From: Palsa-504 sp963753195
GTDB lineage: Bacteria; Actinomycetota; Actinomycetes; Streptosporangiales; Streptosporangiaceae
Length of the DNA: 64,000 nt
Assembly (NCBI GenBank): GCA_963753195.1
Contig: CAVWBH010000003.1
Coordinates: 310,001 to 374,000 of the forward strand
Reading direction: 5' to 3'
Shown one piece after another: positions 17,944 to 27,234 of the stretch; position 1 is the first letter of the stretch; each line of letters opens with the position of its first letter. A model generated the notes under the pieces. It ran no database searches and was not told the DNA's origin. It saw nothing but the letters and a program-made list of their open reading frames with translations. Made by a program: the position numbers and the translations under genes.

Positions 17944-20043
17944 TTAAGCCGGGTCCGGCTGCGGGGCGGGCAGTGGCTCAGGAAGCGGCTGGGCGTGCAG
18001 GACGGTCAGCCGCGACACGGCCCGGGTGAGTGCCACGTACAGCCGGTGCAGGCCCCTGGCCTCGGCCTGGGCGATCAGGGCGGGCTCGACCACGATAACG
18101 TGATCGAACTCCAGGCCCTTGGCCAGGGTCACCGGCACCAGCGTCAGCCGGGAGTCCGAGCCGGGGGCGCCATGCTCCACCCCGGCGGCGTCCAGCGCGC
18201 CGGCCAGGCTGCGCACCTGCGGGTCGGCGGCAATGACGGCGACCGACCCGGGCCGGCTGGCGGCCCGCACGCACGCCGCCACCAGCTCGCGAGCCAGGGC
18301 AGCGGACGGCACCCGGACGATATCCAGCGCGCCGGGGTCGGCCCGCAGCGAGGTGGCCGGCCGCAGCTCGGGGGCGATGACGGCGAGCAGCGAGGAAGCG
18401 TAGTCCAGGATCTGCCGCGGCACGCGGTATCCCACCGACAGCTCCCGGACGCCGGTATCCGCCTTGCCCAGGTGAGACAGCAGCGAGTCCCAGGACGGCG
18501 CCGCCCACGGCGTGGTGCCCTGGGCGAGGTCGCCGAGCACCGTAGCCGCCCCGGTGGAGCACCGCCGGCCCAGGGCGCGGCATTCCATCGGCGACAGGTC
18601 CTGCGCCTCGTCGATCACCACATGGGCCAGGCTGGGAGTCCGCGTGATCAGGTCGCGCGCCTCGTCGATGAGGACCGCATCGGCCGGCGACCAGCGGGCC
18701 GACCCGGGCCCGCGCGGCGGCGGCGACCACAAGACGGTGGCCTGCTCGTCCGGCGTGAGCAGGCCAGACGCCGCCTCGGCCAGGGTGCCGGCCGAGGACA
18801 GCAGCCCGAATACCAGCCGGACGGGGTCCACCTTGGGCCAGATCGCTTCGACGGCCGAACGAACCGGGCGGGAGCGGCGGACCGCCTCGTGCGTTCGGTC
18901 GTCACAGGTTTCTCCGGCCGCCTCCATCTGGGTCAAGATCACGTGCGCGATCCGGTGCTCGAGCAGCTCGCGCGCCGCGCCGTAGCGCACGCCCCGGTGC
19001 CGCAGCTCGTGGACCAGCTCCTCAAGTTCCCAGGCGGCCACCCGCCAGCGCCGGGCGCCGCGCGGGAGGACCACGGCCTCGGCCGGCCGCCGCACTGAGG
19101 ACCACAGGGCCCGCCGCAGCACCTCGGCCATCCGCGCGTCGCCCTTGACGACCGCGGACGCCTCGGGGTCCGATCCGCGGACGGCGACCGACCCCGACGA
19201 TCTGACCAGCTCGGTGACGGTCGTCTGGGTGACGTCCGCCTCGCCCAGAGCAGGCAGCACGTTGCGGATGTAGGACAGGAAGGCCTGGTTCGGCCCGACG
19301 ATGACCACCCCGCGCCGACGGACCTGCTCCCGGTGCGCGTAGAGCAGGTACGCCACCCGGTGCAGGCCCACGGCCGTCTTTCCGGTGCCCGGCGCGCCCT
19401 GCACGCAGACGGTCTGCGCGGCGTCGGCCCGTACGATGTCGTCCTGGTCCGGCTGGATGGTGGCCACGATGTCGCGCATGGGCCCGGACCGCGGCCGCTC
19501 GATCTCGCCGATAAGGATCCGGCTCGGCCCTGATTCAGTCTTTTGGGCCGAACGGTCGGTGGTGAACAGCTCATCCTCATACGCGGTCAGCTCGCCGCCG
19601 GAAAAACCGAAGCGGCGGCGCAGCTCCAGGCCCATCGGGTCCGCGCTGCTGGCCCGGTAAAACGGCCGGGACACCGGGGCCCGCCAGTCGATGACCGCGG
19701 GCGTGCCGTCGGGATCGTGCACGTGCCTGCGGCCGATGTGGAAGCTGTGCCCGGCCACCCCGTCCGCGGATTGCCCGGGCGGGGATATCCCGGTTTCGGA
19801 TAGTTCGGGTTCGGGTTCGGGTCCGGGGTCGGCGCCGTAGTCGAGCCGGCCGAAGAACAGCGGGGTGTCCGGGATGTCCTTGAGGGCTTCGGCCCGGTGG
19901 TACAGGTCGGCCTTGAGGTACTCCAGTGAGACCCGGTCGCCGGCCATCGGCGTGAGCGACAGAACGTGCTCGCGCATCAGCTCGAGATAATCCCGCGAGC
20001 GCCGCAGCTGCTGGCGTTCGGCGGTAAGGACGGGATCAGCCAC
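17944..20043 (-). CDS. helD: HelD-type RNA polymerase recycling ATPase (UvrD/SF1-like)
   Basis: Superfamily-1 helicase-like motor of the HelD family, which pulls stalled RNA polymerase off DNA. An N-terminal charged coil (AERQQLRRSRDYLELMREHVL) precedes ATPase motifs: Walker A GAPGTGKTAVGLHR near residue 215, IDEAQDLSPME near 475, GYRVP near 540 and YVALTRAVSRLTVLH near the end. About 700 aa fits the actinobacterial class. A close relative, HelR in Streptomyces and Mycobacterium, gives rifampicin tolerance; whether this gene belongs to that subtype cannot be decided by eye. Divergent from nothing; ROK gene lies 34 bp upstream in the same direction. Confidence 0.9.
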   Translation of the reverse strand: MADPVLTAERQQLRRSRDYLELMREHVLSLTPMAGDRVSLEYLKADLYHRAEALKDIPDTPLFFGRLDYGADPGPEPEPELSETGISPPGQSADGVAGHSFHIGRRHVHDPDGTPAVIDWRAPVSRPFYRASSADPMGLELRRRFGFSGGELTAYEDELFTTDRSAQKTESGPSRILIGEIERPRSGPMRDIVATIQPDQDDIVRADAAQTVCVQGAPGTGKTAVGLHRVAYLLYAHREQVRRRGVVIVGPNQAFLSYIRNVLPALGEADVTQTTVTELVRSSGSVAVRGSDPEASAVVKGDARMAEVLRRALWSSVRRPAEAVVLPRGARRWRVAAWELEELVHELRHRGVRYGAARELLEHRIAHVILTQMEAAGETCDDRTHEAVRRSRPVRSAVEAIWPKVDPVRLVFGLLSSAGTLAEAASGLLTPDEQATVLWSPPPRGPGSARWSPADAVLIDEARDLITRTPSLAHVVIDEAQDLSPMECRALGRRCSTGAATVLGDLAQGTTPWAAPSWDSLLSHLGKADTGVRELSVGYRVPRQILDYASSLLAVIAPELRPATSLRADPGALDIVRVPSAALARELVAACVRAASRPGSVAVIAADPQVRSLAGALDAAGVEHGAPGSDSRLTLVPVTLAKGLEFDHVIVVEPALIAQAEARGLHRLYVALTRAVSRLTVLHAQPLPEPLPAPQPDPA

Positions 20044-20077
20044 GAGGACGGAAACCTATCATCCGGTAGTCAGGAAG

Positions 20078-21298
20078 TCACGCGGTTTTCTGCTCGGCGG
20101 CGGGCCAGCCGGACAGCCCGCGCGGGGTGAGGAAGGTGTCGAAGACCAGCTCGGACGCGCCGGTAAGCACGCCCAGGTCGCCCAGGTTGGACGGCAGCAG
20201 GGCGGGCGGATCGCCGCGGCGGAACCGCATCAGGGTGGACTGGTAGCCGGCCTGCACCGCGGCCGGGTCGGCCGCAAACAGCGAGGTAGCGAGGCCGGAC
20301 AGGCTGACGGCCGCCGGGTCATGGGCATTCACCAGCGCGCCGATGCCGCGGCCGAGCGCCTTGGCCGCCACGGCCAGCGCCCGGCGGCTGGCCGGGTCGG
20401 TGTCCGCCGTCGCGATGACCTGATCGGCCTGGCGCATCCGGTCCCCGTCCTTCGGTGCCCCGGCCGCACGGAGCAGGCCGCGGGCCCCGGCGTCGAGTTC
20501 CCAGCAGCCGGCCGACCCGCACCGGCATGGCTCGTTGCTCCCGGTCAGCGGCATGTGCCCGAACTCCCCGGCCGATCCGTGCGCGCCGGACACGGGCAGG
20601 CCGCCGGACAGCAGCACCCCGCCGATGCCGGTCGCGACGTGCAGGTGCAAGGCGACCGGCACACCGCGCAGCACGCCCCGGCGCGCCTCGGCCAGCCCGG
20701 CCAAGGTTGCATCGTTGCCGGCCAGGACCGGGCCTGCGGCCACCACGGCCCCCAGCGCGGCGGTCACGTCGACGCCCTGCCATTCGGCCAGGGTCGGCTG
20801 GACCATCGTGCCGCCGCGGACCGGCGACGGGACGGCGACGCCTACGCCGATCACGCGCTCGCCGAACTGCCGGCCGCGGATCGCCAACCGGTCCGCGACA
20901 TCGTGCAGCATTTCCGTGCCCGAACTGGCGCCCCGCTCCTGGCGGTCGAGTACCGTGCCGCGGCCGGTCAGCTCGAACGCGGCCACGGCAAAGGAGTCAT
21001 CCCGCAGGTCGACCGCGAGCGCGACTGGGCCCTGGGCGTGCGCCGACGGCACGCCGGTGGGGCGCCCGCGGGCGCGCTGCTCCGTGGCGATGACCGGGCT
21101 GGCCAGCTCCTCGATCAGCCGGCGTCCGGCCAGGTCGCGGACCAGCACCGTGGCCGTGCCCCGGGCCAGGCTGAGCTGCCGGGTGAGCTCGGCCCGGGTG
21201 AGCTGGCCGCCGCCGTCGTGGATGGCGCGCAGCAGCCGCACCAGGTTATGCGCGCGCAATTCGGCACTGGTGGTCGCGGCATCCTCGTCCCTACGCAC
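20078..21298 (-). CDS. ROK-family transcriptional regulator
   Basis: Sugar-responsive repressor type. An N-terminal winged helix (LLRAIHDGGGQLTRAELTRQLSLARGTATVLVRDL) at residues 20-55 is followed by an ROK kinase-like domain with the zinc motif CRCGSAGCWELDAG near 260. The N-terminal phosphate-binding motif is weak (LAVDLRDDSFAVAAF), as usual in regulators rather than sugar kinases. It precedes helD by 34 bp on the same strand. No sugar uptake genes are adjacent, so the regulon is unknown. Confidence 0.88.
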   Translation of the reverse strand: MRRDEDAATTSAELRAHNLVRLLRAIHDGGGQLTRAELTRQLSLARGTATVLVRDLAGRRLIEELASPVIATEQRARGRPTGVPSAHAQGPVALAVDLRDDSFAVAAFELTGRGTVLDRQERGASSGTEMLHDVADRLAIRGRQFGERVIGVGVAVPSPVRGGTMVQPTLAEWQGVDVTAALGAVVAAGPVLAGNDATLAGLAEARRGVLRGVPVALHLHVATGIGGVLLSGGLPVSGAHGSAGEFGHMPLTGSNEPCRCGSAGCWELDAGARGLLRAAGAPKDGDRMRQADQVIATADTDPASRRALAVAAKALGRGIGALVNAHDPAAVSLSGLATSLFAADPAAVQAGYQSTLMRFRRGDPPALLPSNLGDLGVLTGASELVFDTFLTPRGLSGWPAAEQKTA

Positions 21299-21333
21299 AC
21301 CTACGATCGTGCCATCCCGGTCTCGCGGGGCGG

Positions 21334-22350
21334 CTACCAGTCCCAGTGGAAGCCGACCGCGGTCTGCTCGGCCAGGCGCAGGTAGCGGTGCACCGCGAAC
21401 TGGCTGTCCAGGACCACGGGCTCACGCTCGACGATCGGGCCGTCCAGCCCGTCCCACACCGCCCACACGACATTTCCCGGCAGCCGGTCCGGGTGAAACT
21501 GGACGCGAACATCGAGATTCTCGACAAAGGCCTGCACCACCCGCCGGAATTCCGGCGGCGGCGGCGCCGCGTAGTGGAAGCTCGCCGAATACTCCAAGGT
21601 GGCCGTTTCCCCCGCCATCAGCGGCTTGGCCAGCAGCATATCGACCACATACAGGCCCGCAACCGGCTGGTATACCGGGCCGGCCAGCCCGCTGAATCCC
21701 TGCCCGGCCTCAATGGTCAGCGCATTCGTATCGGCCCGGTAAGGAATCCGGTCCACGCCATCGGCAATCGCCTCGATCACGTGGATAACGCGGTGCCTGG
21801 CCAGCCATCCATCGGGGCCGAGATAATGGTGGTCGTGCAGGGAGAGCGTCTTGACCCGCTGGCTCCCGAGCCTGCTCGCCTTATCCTCACGGATCGCCCG
21901 CGGCCCGGAGAGCACGCGGACGTGCGCGGATCCCTCCCACAGCTTGAGCAGCTGCGCCCGCTCCGGCGGGCCGAGCGCGAATGCGTCCATGAACAGGAAG
22001 AGCGTGGCCTTGCTGAGCAGCTTGCCCGAAAGGGCCCGGGCCGCGGTGTCTTTGAGCTGGCGCGGCAGCACGTCAACATCGCCTTCTGCCCTCGGATGCT
22101 CCCACAGGTAATGGGCGAGCACCTCGGCCACCGCGAGCTGGTTGACCTGCCCGGCCCGGCTGCGTTCCGCATACTGCTCCCATTTCCGCCGGTAACGGCC
22201 CGGGCGCAGCAGCAACTCGCGAAGGTACGCCCCGGCCGCCTGCACGCCGGTGGACAGCGCGGAACCTCCAGGCATCACCTCGGGCGCAATCTCCCTTATC
22301 CGTTCGGGCGAATCGCTACATTCGTCAGCTATGGTACGGCTGATCCGCAT
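21334..22350 (-). CDS. Conserved actinobacterial protein, possible transcriptional regulator
   Basis: About 338 aa from ATG 22350; ATG 22275 is an alternative and no start has a clear ribosome site. The middle, FLFMDAFALGPPERAQLLKLWEGS near residues 120-145, resembles the segment that follows an N-terminal HTH in a family of actinomycete XRE-like proteins, while the C-terminal half (HHYLGPDGWLARHRVIHVIEA and ending in GFHWDW) matches the conserved part of that family. No clear HTH is visible here. Function unknown. It lies upstream of the ROK gene in the same direction with a 35-bp gap. Confidence 0.6.
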   Translation of the reverse strand: MRISRTIADECSDSPERIREIAPEVMPGGSALSTGVQAAGAYLRELLLRPGRYRRKWEQYAERSRAGQVNQLAVAEVLAHYLWEHPRAEGDVDVLPRQLKDTAARALSGKLLSKATLFLFMDAFALGPPERAQLLKLWEGSAHVRVLSGPRAIREDKASRLGSQRVKTLSLHDHHYLGPDGWLARHRVIHVIEAIADGVDRIPYRADTNALTIEAGQGFSGLAGPVYQPVAGLYVVDMLLAKPLMAGETATLEYSASFHYAAPPPPEFRRVVQAFVENLDVRVQFHPDRLPGNVVWAVWDGLDGPIVEREPVVLDSQFAVHRYLRLAEQTAVGFHWDW

Positions 22351-22686
22351 AGAGAACACAGCGGCGGGAGCTAAAAGAGATGGAGTCGGGCCGAGGCCCA
22401 CGGGGACAGCTCCTCCGGCATGCGCCGTCGCTGGCGCGCCGTGCGCGGGATCGTCCGCCGTCCGGATGCTGCCACCCGGGGTCAGGGGGTGGCAGGTAAA
22501 ACGGGGAAAGGACGGCGATTGAAAATATTCGCCGGAATACTGGGTCGGGGAGCCACGACGAGGCGAGCTCCTCGGCAAATAACTCCTGGTAGTAGCGTTA
22601 TAGCGGCGTTAATCGGATTGTTGGATGCTTTGGGCGGGATGTCAACCCTCCGCAGCGACGTTTTTCCTCAGTTCGGCGGCATAATT

Positions 22687-22708
22687 AATTGCTTATGGTC
22701 AAGCAATT
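22687..22708. promoter_or_regulatory. MarR-like operator palindrome
   Basis: aattgctt (22687-22694) and aagcaatt (22701-22708) form a perfect 8-bp inverted repeat spaced by 6. The shape and TTGC...GCAA content resemble operators of MarR-family regulators, and a marR gene starts 237 bp downstream. The link is inferred. Confidence 0.45.
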
Positions 22709-22763
22709 GTTTGGGGGAGGCGGCCCGAGGCAGGGCGGGCGGCACCGTGCGGGCAGCGCCGGG

Positions 22764-22872
22764 CGGGCGGCGCCGGGCAGGCAGCACCGGACGGGCGGCG
22801 CCGGGCAGGCAGCACCGGACGGGCGGCGCCGGGCAGGCAGCACCAGGCTGGCGGCACCAGGCTGGCGGCGCC
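22764..22872. repeat. 28-bp tandem repeat
   Basis: Three 28-bp units start at 22764, 22792 and 22820 (first ten bases cgggcggcgc; the third unit diverges at its end), followed by two 14-bp units beginning ctggcggc. The array sits in the leader between the palindrome and marR. Confidence 0.85.
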
Positions 22873-22944
22873 GATGAAGCGGCCGGCGGGGGTGACGCCG
22901 TCGCGGGCCGCGCAGTGCCGCCGGGCAGAGGGTAAATTCAGGTT

Positions 22945-23424
22945 ATGTCCGGGACTGACGGACAGCCGCCCTGGCTGACCGACGAGGAGCAGCAGGCGTG
23001 GCGGGCTACTGTCCACCTGAGCCAGCTGCTCATGCGCCAGCTCGACCACGATCTGGCCCAGCACGGGCTGAACGGCCGCGATTACGAGATCCTGGTCGAG
23101 CTGTCCGAAGCGCCGGAACACCGCCTGCGGATGACCGACCTGGCCGACGCGACCAGCCAGTCACGGAGCCGTCTGTCGCACCAGATCTCGCGCATGGAAA
23201 AGCGCGGCCTGGTCCGGCGCGACGACTGCGAGGGCGACAAGCGCGGCACGTTCGCCGTGCTGACCCAGGCCGGATTCGACGCCATCGAGCGCGCGGCGCC
23301 GTATCACGTGGAGAATGTCCGCCGTTACTTCGTCGACCGGCTGACGCCGCACCAGCTGGCTGAGATCACGTCCGCGTTCCAGCCGGTGGTGGACTACCTG
23401 CACAAGATCCGCGGTCGCGACTAG
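22945..23424 (+). CDS. MarR-family transcriptional regulator
   Basis: 159-aa winged-helix regulator. The core LRMTDLADATSQSRSRLSHQISRMEKRGLVRRDDCEGDKRGTFAVLT is reached through short segments typical of MarR: recognition helix near residues 70-88 and a wing with the DxRG-like DKRG near 97. Relatives usually repress an adjacent gene and are released by phenolic ligands or oxidation. No adjacent efflux or oxidoreductase gene is co-directional; the convergent neighbour is a GNAT gene. Confidence 0.9.
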   Translation: MSGTDGQPPWLTDEEQQAWRATVHLSQLLMRQLDHDLAQHGLNGRDYEILVELSEAPEHRLRMTDLADATSQSRSRLSHQISRMEKRGLVRRDDCEGDKRGTFAVLTQAGFDAIERAAPYHVENVRRYFVDRLTPHQLAEITSAFQPVVDYLHKIRGRD

Positions 23425-23459
23425 CCGCGGCCTCCGGTAGCACAGCAGCGGCACCGGCC

Positions 23460-24311
23460 TCAGAACAGCACCGACATGAACCGGCCGGTATCGGTGAAGC
23501 CGGCTCGCCGGTACGCCGCCCGGGCGGGCGTGTTGAAGTCGTTCACGTAGAGCGAGACCACCGGAGCGATCGACCGGGCCGCCTCGACCACGACCGCGGC
23601 CATGCCGGGCGCGGCCAGGCCCTGACCGCGGTACTCCGGCCGGACCCAGACGCCCTGCACCTGGCACGCCTGCGGCGTCGCCGCGCCGATCTCGGCCTTG
23701 AAGATCACTTTTCCGTCCTCGATCCGGGCGAACGCCCGGCCGCTGCGGATCAGCTGCACGAGGCGGGCCCGGTAGGAGGCGCCGCCGTCCCCGATGGTGG
23801 GTGAGACGCCTACCTCTTCGGTGAACATCGCGACGCAGGCCGGCCACAGGATGTCGAGCTCATCCAGCTCTACCCGCCGGACCAGCGGATCGGGCGCAAC
23901 CAGCGGCGGCCCGTTGATGACCATGACCGGCTGCACCGCGCGGACCTCCCTGGCCGGGCCCCACCGCGGCCGCAGCACGGCCCACAGGGCCTGGACCTCA
24001 TCGGCCGGCCCGACGACGGACGAGCACCGCCGTCCCTGCCGCAGCGCCCGGTCCGCGAAGGCCGCGACCGCATCGGGCGTGGCCGCGACGGGAACCAAGT
24101 TGGCGCCGGAATAGCACAGCGACTCCAGCCGGCCGCCCGGCCCGTGCCCCCACATCTGTGCGCCGAGCCTGCTGGGTTCCACGCCGAGTGCGCGCACACG
24201 GGAACTGACGAATACGTGCATCACCGGATCGCGATCGCAGATGGCGAGAACCGCATCCCGGTCCCGTTCATCGAGCAACCGTACCGCGGACGACGCCTTT
24301 GCCCGCAACAT
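23460..24311 (-). CDS. GNAT N-acetyltransferase with DUF4081 domain
   Basis: 283 aa in two parts: an N-terminal DUF4081 region (residues 1-130) and a C-terminal GNAT domain with the acetyl-CoA loop VWVRPEYRGQGLAAPGM near 225 and LYVNDFNTPARAAYRRAGF near 255. This architecture is common in actinomycetes and often lies near ispG, as it does here (3.2 kb away). Acetyl acceptor unknown. Confidence 0.85.
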   Translation of the reverse strand: MLRAKASSAVRLLDERDRDAVLAICDRDPVMHVFVSSRVRALGVEPSRLGAQMWGHGPGGRLESLCYSGANLVPVAATPDAVAAFADRALRQGRRCSSVVGPADEVQALWAVLRPRWGPAREVRAVQPVMVINGPPLVAPDPLVRRVELDELDILWPACVAMFTEEVGVSPTIGDGGASYRARLVQLIRSGRAFARIEDGKVIFKAEIGAATPQACQVQGVWVRPEYRGQGLAAPGMAAVVVEAARSIAPVVSLYVNDFNTPARAAYRRAGFTDTGRFMSVLF

Positions 24312-24372
24312 GAGGCCAGCCTACACGGGGACAATAGCGTGGGAAGTTCTCATCCGGGACCGGCCTTTAGCG

Positions 24373-25983
24373 TCAGCTCCCCGGTCCCGGATCCGGTACG
24401 GCCGGGCAGGTGGCATTGACCAGCCCGGCCGCCTGCGGGAGGGCGCCGGTGGCGAGATAGGCGTTCAGGTAGCCCTGCACGCAGGCGTCCGGCGGCTGGG
24501 AGAACGACTGCCCGTGGTTGCCGCTTCCGGCCACGACCACCATCCGGGCCGAGGGCAGCAGCTTGTGCGCATCCTGCGCTCCGGCGTAGGGGGTGGCCGG
24601 ATCGAGCGTGCCCTGCAGCATCAAGATGCCGGGCAGCCCGGTGCCCTTGATCTGCAGCGGCTCGGCCGGGCCGCGCACCGGCCAGAACGCGCAGGCCGCG
24701 TTGTACCACGCGTTACCCCAGGCGTAGAACGGAGCGGTCTTGTTGACCATCTCGGTGTTGGAGGTCCAGTAGGCGAAGCTGCGCGGCCAGCTGACGTCCG
24801 CGCACCCCACCGCGTTGTAGACGGCGAACTCGTTCTCGTTCTGGACGCCGTAGGACTGGTACTGGCCGATCAGGGCCGTGGCGTCCGCTGAGTTCAGGTA
24901 GGCCGAGAGCGCATGGGCCAGGCCTGGCCACAGGTCATCGTCATAGCCGCCGAGCAGGTAGGTGTCATCGAACTCGTCGGCCCCGATCACGCCGTTGGCC
25001 GGATGGGCCGCCAGTTGGCTGCGGGCCCGGTAATAAGCGGCTCGCACCTGCGCTGGCGTGCTGCCGAGATCAAAGCTGCTGTTGTACTGCGCGACCCAGG
25101 AATAGAACGCGTCAATACGGCTCTGGAAGGCGTAATCCTGGCTGATATTGTCGCTGTACCAGACGCCGGTCGGATCGACGGTGCTATCCAGGACCATGCG
25201 GCGGACGCGGCCGGGGAAAAGCGTGGCGTATACCTGGCCGATATACGTGCCGTAGGAGAACGCCAGATAATTGATTTTCGCCACGCCGAACGCCGCGCGG
25301 ATGGAGTCCAGGTCACGCGCCACGTTCTGGGTGGTCATGTAGGGAAGCAGCCAGCCGAAAGCCCGCTCGCAGTCAGCGGCGTACGTTCTGGCCCGGCTGA
25401 TGAGCATCTGCTCGGCGGCGACACTGGCCGGGACGTAGTCCGGGCGCGGGCCGGAGAAGAAGCCGGGCTCGCAGCTGAGCTGGGGTGCCGACGACCCGAC
25501 GCCGCGCGGGTCGAAGCCCACGATGTCGTAGTCCCGCGCCACGGCCGGGCTGAGCCCGCCCGCCACCTCGGCGGCCAGGGACAGGCCGCTGGCCCCGGGA
25601 CCGCCCGGGTTGACGAGCATGATCCCCTGCTGCTGGGCGGCCGGGGCACTCGCGGGGATCATGTCGAGCGCGAGGCTGATGTGCCTGCCGCCGGGGTCCG
25701 CGTAGTTCAGCGGCACGCTCAGCGTGGTGCAGTTGGTAATGCCCAGCTGGCCGGCCGTCCCGGTGCATGCGTGCCAGTGCAGCGTGCTACGGGTCGGGAC
25801 GATCGGCCCGGCGTCCGCCGCAGCGCCCGCGGCCGCCGGCGTGCTGGCGGATGGGCTCGGCGGCGTAGCCGAGGCCGGGCCGCTCGCGGTGCAGGCCGAA
25901 ACCGCGAGCAGCGCGGCCGCGCCGAAGGTCAGCGCCGCCGTGACGCGGCGCGCCACGCGCCCGTCCCGGGGAGGCATCGGCAT
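24373..25983 (-). CDS. Secreted tripeptidyl-aminopeptidase-type alpha/beta hydrolase
   Basis: Lipoprotein or secreted exopeptidase of the SlpD/SlpE/TAP family. A signal region ends in the lipobox LLAVSAC near residue 31, followed by a Ser/Pro/Ala linker. The alpha/beta hydrolase core has NPGGPGASGL (oxyanion loop), DIVGFDPRGVGSS, the nucleophile elbow FSYGTYIGQ near 242, and a C-terminal TAP-like domain with GTLDPATPYAGA and the His in GSGNHGQS. About 536 aa is normal. The second ATG (25977) has a better-spaced G-rich stretch than 25983. Inferred to trim tripeptides from secreted proteins. Confidence 0.88.
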   Translation of the reverse strand: MPMPPRDGRVARRVTAALTFGAAALLAVSACTASGPASATPPSPSASTPAAAGAAADAGPIVPTRSTLHWHACTGTAGQLGITNCTTLSVPLNYADPGGRHISLALDMIPASAPAAQQQGIMLVNPGGPGASGLSLAAEVAGGLSPAVARDYDIVGFDPRGVGSSAPQLSCEPGFFSGPRPDYVPASVAAEQMLISRARTYAADCERAFGWLLPYMTTQNVARDLDSIRAAFGVAKINYLAFSYGTYIGQVYATLFPGRVRRMVLDSTVDPTGVWYSDNISQDYAFQSRIDAFYSWVAQYNSSFDLGSTPAQVRAAYYRARSQLAAHPANGVIGADEFDDTYLLGGYDDDLWPGLAHALSAYLNSADATALIGQYQSYGVQNENEFAVYNAVGCADVSWPRSFAYWTSNTEMVNKTAPFYAWGNAWYNAACAFWPVRGPAEPLQIKGTGLPGILMLQGTLDPATPYAGAQDAHKLLPSARMVVVAGSGNHGQSFSQPPDACVQGYLNAYLATGALPQAAGLVNATCPAVPDPGPGS

Positions 25984-26223
25984 CCCCCCATAATGCCGTA
26001 GGGCCGGGACCAGCCGGGGCCGCCGCAGGCAGCCCCGCGAGCCATTGGGCCCGGATCAGCCGGGCGCCGCAGGCAGCCGCGCGAGCCGCGCGGGACAAAC
26101 AGCGACATCCGTCCCCGGAACCCAACACGCGCGGGAAACGTCTGAATTGATACGGATGGCGCTACCGAGGACCACCGCACGGGTCCTGGCGCCAGCTCCC
26201 GCTGCGAGGAGGGGAAGGGAAGG

Positions 26224-27042
26224 ATGCTAGCCAGACACCGCCAGTCGCTCATATTGCAGGCCGTCCGGAGCGACGGCAGCGCACGGGTCAGTGACCTGAC
26301 TGCGCGGCTCGGCGTCTCTGATATGACGATCCGTCGGGATCTCGAGGTGCTCGCCCGCGACGGGCTTGTGGAGAAGGTGCACGGCGGCGCGGTGCTGCCG
26401 GGTACGCCCTCGAGTCATGAGCCGGGATTCGAGGCGAAGCTCGTGCTGGAACGGCCGGAGAAGAACGCGATCGCGCGCACGGCCGCGAGCATGGTCGCGC
26501 CCGGCATGGCGATCGCCCTGGCCGCCGGGACCACCACGTTCGCGCTGGCGCAGTGCCTGCTCGACGTGCCCGGGCTCACCATCGTGACCAACTCGCTGCG
26601 GGTGACCAACCTGTTCAGCGGGGCGCGAGGAGGCCTGGATGGCACGGCCGACTCGGTGGTGCTGACCGGGGGGGTCCGCACTCCGTCGGACGCGCTGGTC
26701 GGCCCGATCGCCGACCTGACCATCCGCTCGCTGCACTTCGACCTGCTCTTCCTCGGCTGTCACGGCTTCGACGCCGACGCCGGCCTCACCACGCCCAACC
26801 TGGCTGAGGCCGAGACGAACCGGTCCTTCATCCGGGTCGCGCGGCAGGTCGTGGTGCTGGCCGACCACACCAAGTGGGGGCTGGTCAGCCTGAGCTCGTT
26901 CGCGCGGCTGAGCGAGGTCGACGTGCTCATCACCGATGACATGCTGCCCGCCGATGCGCGCGCCGCAGCCGCGGAACAGGTCGGCGAGATGGTCTACGCG
27001 GAGAGCATGGCACCCAGCCACGCTCACCGCCAGGCGGGGTAG
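26224..27042 (+). CDS. DeoR/GlpR-family transcriptional regulator
   Basis: 272 aa with an N-terminal HTH (ARVSDLTARLGVSDMTIRRDLEVL) at residues 20-42 followed by EKVHGGAVLP and a DeoRC sugar-phosphate sensor domain with IALAAGTTTFALAQ near 97 and DLLFLGCHGFDADAGLT near 175. Such proteins repress sugar or nucleoside catabolism genes until a phosphosugar binds. GGGAAGG precedes the ATG. No sugar operon is next to it, so targets are elsewhere. Confidence 0.92.
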   Translation: MLARHRQSLILQAVRSDGSARVSDLTARLGVSDMTIRRDLEVLARDGLVEKVHGGAVLPGTPSSHEPGFEAKLVLERPEKNAIARTAASMVAPGMAIALAAGTTTFALAQCLLDVPGLTIVTNSLRVTNLFSGARGGLDGTADSVVLTGGVRTPSDALVGPIADLTIRSLHFDLLFLGCHGFDADAGLTTPNLAEAETNRSFIRVARQVVVLADHTKWGLVSLSSFARLSEVDVLITDDMLPADARAAAAEQVGEMVYAESMAPSHAHRQAG

Positions 27043-27185
27043 CCGACCGCCAGGGCGCATTAGCGGACCGCCAGGCGGGGTGGCGGGCCGCCAGGGCGGG
27101 CTAGCGGAGCGCCAGGCGGGGTGGCGGACCGCCTGGGCGAGTTAGCGGGGCGCCAGGATGGTAACGGGCCGCCAGGAGGGTCACG
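27043..27185. repeat. Imperfect ~20-bp tandem repeat
   Basis: About seven diverged copies of a roughly 20-bp unit built on gcggaccgccaggcggggtg follow the DeoR stop directly. Confidence 0.7.
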
Positions 27186-27234
27186 GGCCAAGGCTAGGAA
27201 CAAAGAAAATCAGCCTCCGCTCGGGCTGTTTCCT

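Larger units (their letters stand above)
22560..22944. other. Gene-free interval: AT-richer island and tandem repeats
   Basis: Bases 22560-22710 are markedly richer in A and T than anything nearby and hold a good inverted repeat; 22730-22875 is a GC-rich tandem repeat. Short open frames here merely read the repeat. Confidence 0.6.

Noticed and set aside
22689..22877. 62-residue open frame in the AT-rich island
   Set aside because: It translates the 28-bp repeat and has no ribosome site or homologous features.
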